Assembly (NCBI GenBank): GCA_013415575.1
Contig: JAAEES010000071.1
Span: 1 to 6,028, forward strand
Length of the DNA: 6,028 nucleotides
From: Methanomicrobiales archaeon
GTDB taxonomy: Archaea > Halobacteriota > Methanomicrobia > Methanomicrobiales > Methanospirillaceae
Reading direction: 5' to 3'
The notes beneath the pieces were generated by a model. The model ran no database searches and was not told the DNA's origin. It saw nothing but the letters and a program-made list of their open reading frames with translations. Shown here in pieces: positions 5,496 to 6,028 of this stretch (the stretch's first letter is position 1; each line of letters starts with the position of its first letter). The position numbers and the translations under genes were made by a program.

Positions 5496-5503
5496 TTAAA
5501 AAG
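5496..5503 (+). promoter_or_regulatory. nikR: Candidate BRE/TATA promoter of nikR
   Basis: TTAAAAAG preceded by the purine-rich GGAAAGG (5489-5495), a good BRE-TATA arrangement for archaea. The predicted transcription start is about 5525, giving a leader of about 17 nt that contains the GAGGT ribosome-binding site. The fit to the chosen nikR start is good, while the alternative ATG at 5509 would lie upstream of the predicted transcript. Confidence 0.55.
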
Positions 5504-5506
5504 GCA

Positions 5507-5526
5507 GTATGAGTAGATCATCATAT
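5507..5526. promoter_or_regulatory. nikR: Candidate operator GTATGA-N8-TCATAT before nikR
   Basis: GTATGA (5507-5512) and TCATAT (5521-5526) form an imperfect dyad lying between the TATA candidate and the ribosome-binding site. The left half is identical to the half-site GTATGA known for Escherichia coli NikR, but that operator has 16 nt between halves rather than 8. An autoregulatory role is inference from position. Confidence 0.4.
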
Positions 5527-5527
5527 C

Positions 5528-5536
5528 TGAGGTTGA
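5528..5536 (+). promoter_or_regulatory. nikR: Ribosome-binding site deciding the nikR start
   Basis: TGAGGTTGA, with GAGGT ending 8 nt before the ATG at 5542. The other in-frame ATG at 5509 has no comparable site, so the shorter protein is preferred. Confidence 0.65.
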
Positions 5537-5541
5537 ACCAG

Positions 5542-5964
5542 ATGACCGTTGATACCGAACTCTCACGGATAGGAATATCGCTCCCCAAGAACCTGCTGGA
5601 CAAATTCGACGAGATCATAACCTACCGTGGGTACTCGTCCCGCTCAGAGGGAATCCGGGATGCCATACGAAGCTACATCACCTACTACAAGTGGATGTCT
5701 GATGTGACAGGAGAACGCCAGGGGGTCATCAACATGATCTATGATCACGAACAGCGCGGGCTCCTCACCACGCTGACCGATATCCAGCATGAGTTCATGG
5801 AGATCATCCAGGCAACACTTCACTCCCATGTCACTCATGATCGCTGCCTGGAGATCATCCTGGTACGCGGGGAAGGTTCAGACCTCAAGACGCTCGCAGA
5901 GCGACTGATGTCCCAGAAAGGGGTTGAGTCGGTAAAACTGACCACGATCCCGATCAACGATTAA
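5542..5964 (+). CDS. nikR: NikR-type nickel-responsive transcriptional regulator
   Basis: This 140-residue cytoplasmic DNA-binding repressor should sense nickel; in methanogens nickel is needed for F430, hydrogenases and CO dehydrogenase. The N-terminal ribbon-helix-helix covers about 5-50 (TELSRIGISLP, then GYSSRSEGIRDAIRSYI). A C-terminal ACT-like metal domain covers about 60-137. All four classical high-affinity nickel ligands are present: H83 in IQHEF, H94 and H96 in LHSHV, and C102 in RCLEI. On the DNA-facing strand the residues are R9, G11 and S13, against R-x-T-x-T in E. coli NikR, so operator preference probably differs. The same frame extends up to an ATG at 5509, but the ATG at 5542 has the better ribosome-binding site and gives the family length (about 133-141). 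The gene is divergent from aIF2 gamma, and no nickel transporter gene lies in the window, so its targets are elsewhere. Its TAA overlaps the convergent gene's stop. Confidence 0.94.
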   Translation: MTVDTELSRIGISLPKNLLDKFDEIITYRGYSSRSEGIRDAIRSYITYYKWMSDVTGERQGVINMIYDHEQRGLLTTLTDIQHEFMEIIQATLHSHVTHDRCLEIILVRGEGSDLKTLAERLMSQKGVESVKLTTIPIND

Positions 5965-6028
5965 CCGCCGCCCTCGCAGCTCTGGTCGATGTTGGAGATT
6001 GCCTCCTGAAACCCGACACCCGAGACCA
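5961..6028 (-). CDS. C-terminal end of an unidentified protein, cut by window edge
   Basis: On the minus strand one frame is open from the right edge to a TAA at 5963-5961, giving about 21 residues ending GFQEAISNIDQSCEGGG. I do not recognise the family. Two things suggest it is real: third codon positions are strongly G/C (about 70%), like the other genes here, and otherwise the last 64 bases would be a gene-free gap in a very compact region. The stop shares TTAA with the nikR stop, a tail-to-tail overlap. Only a short tail is visible, so the call is tentative. Confidence 0.45.
   Translation of the reverse strand, partial: VSGVGFQEAISNIDQSCEGGG

Noticed and set aside
5286..5516. Rightward open frame of 76 codons (or 54 from ATG at 5352) just before nikR
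   Set aside because: It ends close to nikR, but third codon positions are only about half G/C, unlike the neighbours, the ribosome-binding site is poor or far (GGTGGTGA at 13 nt), and the protein resembles no family I know. Probably chance in the promoter region.
5509..5541. Longer nikR start at 5509
   Set aside because: It would begin upstream of the predicted transcript start and inside the candidate operator, with no good ribosome-binding site; the ATG at 5542 has GAGGT at 8 nt and gives the normal length.

Overview
The window is a compact, gene-dense piece of a methanogenic euryarchaeal chromosome, most likely Methanomicrobia (probably Methanomicrobiales). The evidence is a Kae1-Bud32 fusion, archaeal-type ribosomal proteins S24e and S27ae, the RNA polymerase stalk subunit Rpo7/RpoE' next to Spt4, aIF2 gamma, the archaeal GTP-dependent dephospho-CoA kinase, and a NikR-type nickel regulator. 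Base composition is moderately GC-rich, with GC-rich third codon positions. The order-level assignment is inference from protein character and was not tested by a search.

Layout. From about 5255 down to 1 all genes run leftward (minus strand), in transcription order: aIF2 gamma (4020-5255), a PIN-domain nuclease of the Fcf1/Utp24-like type (3643-4056), rpoE'/rpo7 (3048-3635), spt4 (2858 to about 3067), GTP-dependent dephospho-CoA kinase (2354-2857), then a 56-bp gap with a promoter, rps24e (2001-2297), rps27ae (1822-2001, only 59 codons), kae1-bud32 (237-1814), and the N-terminal 80 codons of an XTP/dITP pyrophosphatase (1-240, cut by the window edge). Junctions are tight: 37-nt, 13-20-nt, 1-nt and 4-nt overlaps, one directly abutting pair, and gaps of 7 nt. 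This points to one or two polycistronic units. To the right, after a 286-bp divergent intergenic region, nikR (5542-5964) runs rightward. Its stop shares the sequence TTAA with the stop of a convergent partial gene at the right edge (5961-6028).

How the genes fit together. The leftward cluster is an information-processing operon. It combines translation initiation (aIF2 gamma), a probable rRNA-processing nuclease, transcription (RNAP stalk and the elongation factor Spt4), two small-subunit ribosomal proteins and the catalytic pair of the KEOPS complex for tRNA t6A synthesis. Two nucleotide/cofactor enzymes, CoA biosynthesis and nucleotide-pool cleaning, are embedded in it.

The most interesting signals are regulatory. 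First, aIF2 gamma must start at a TTG codon, because an in-frame TGA lies three codons upstream, and out-of-frame GTG and ATG codons follow within 7 nt. This is a layout that could make synthesis of this initiation factor sensitive to start-codon selection. Second, an imperfect GTATGA-N8-TCATAT inverted repeat sits exactly between a BRE/TATA-like element and the ribosome-binding site of nikR, a candidate autoregulatory operator. Third, three further dyad symmetries lie in the same divergent region. I saw no mobile element, CRISPR array or tRNA/rRNA gene, and no clear case for a wholly new system.
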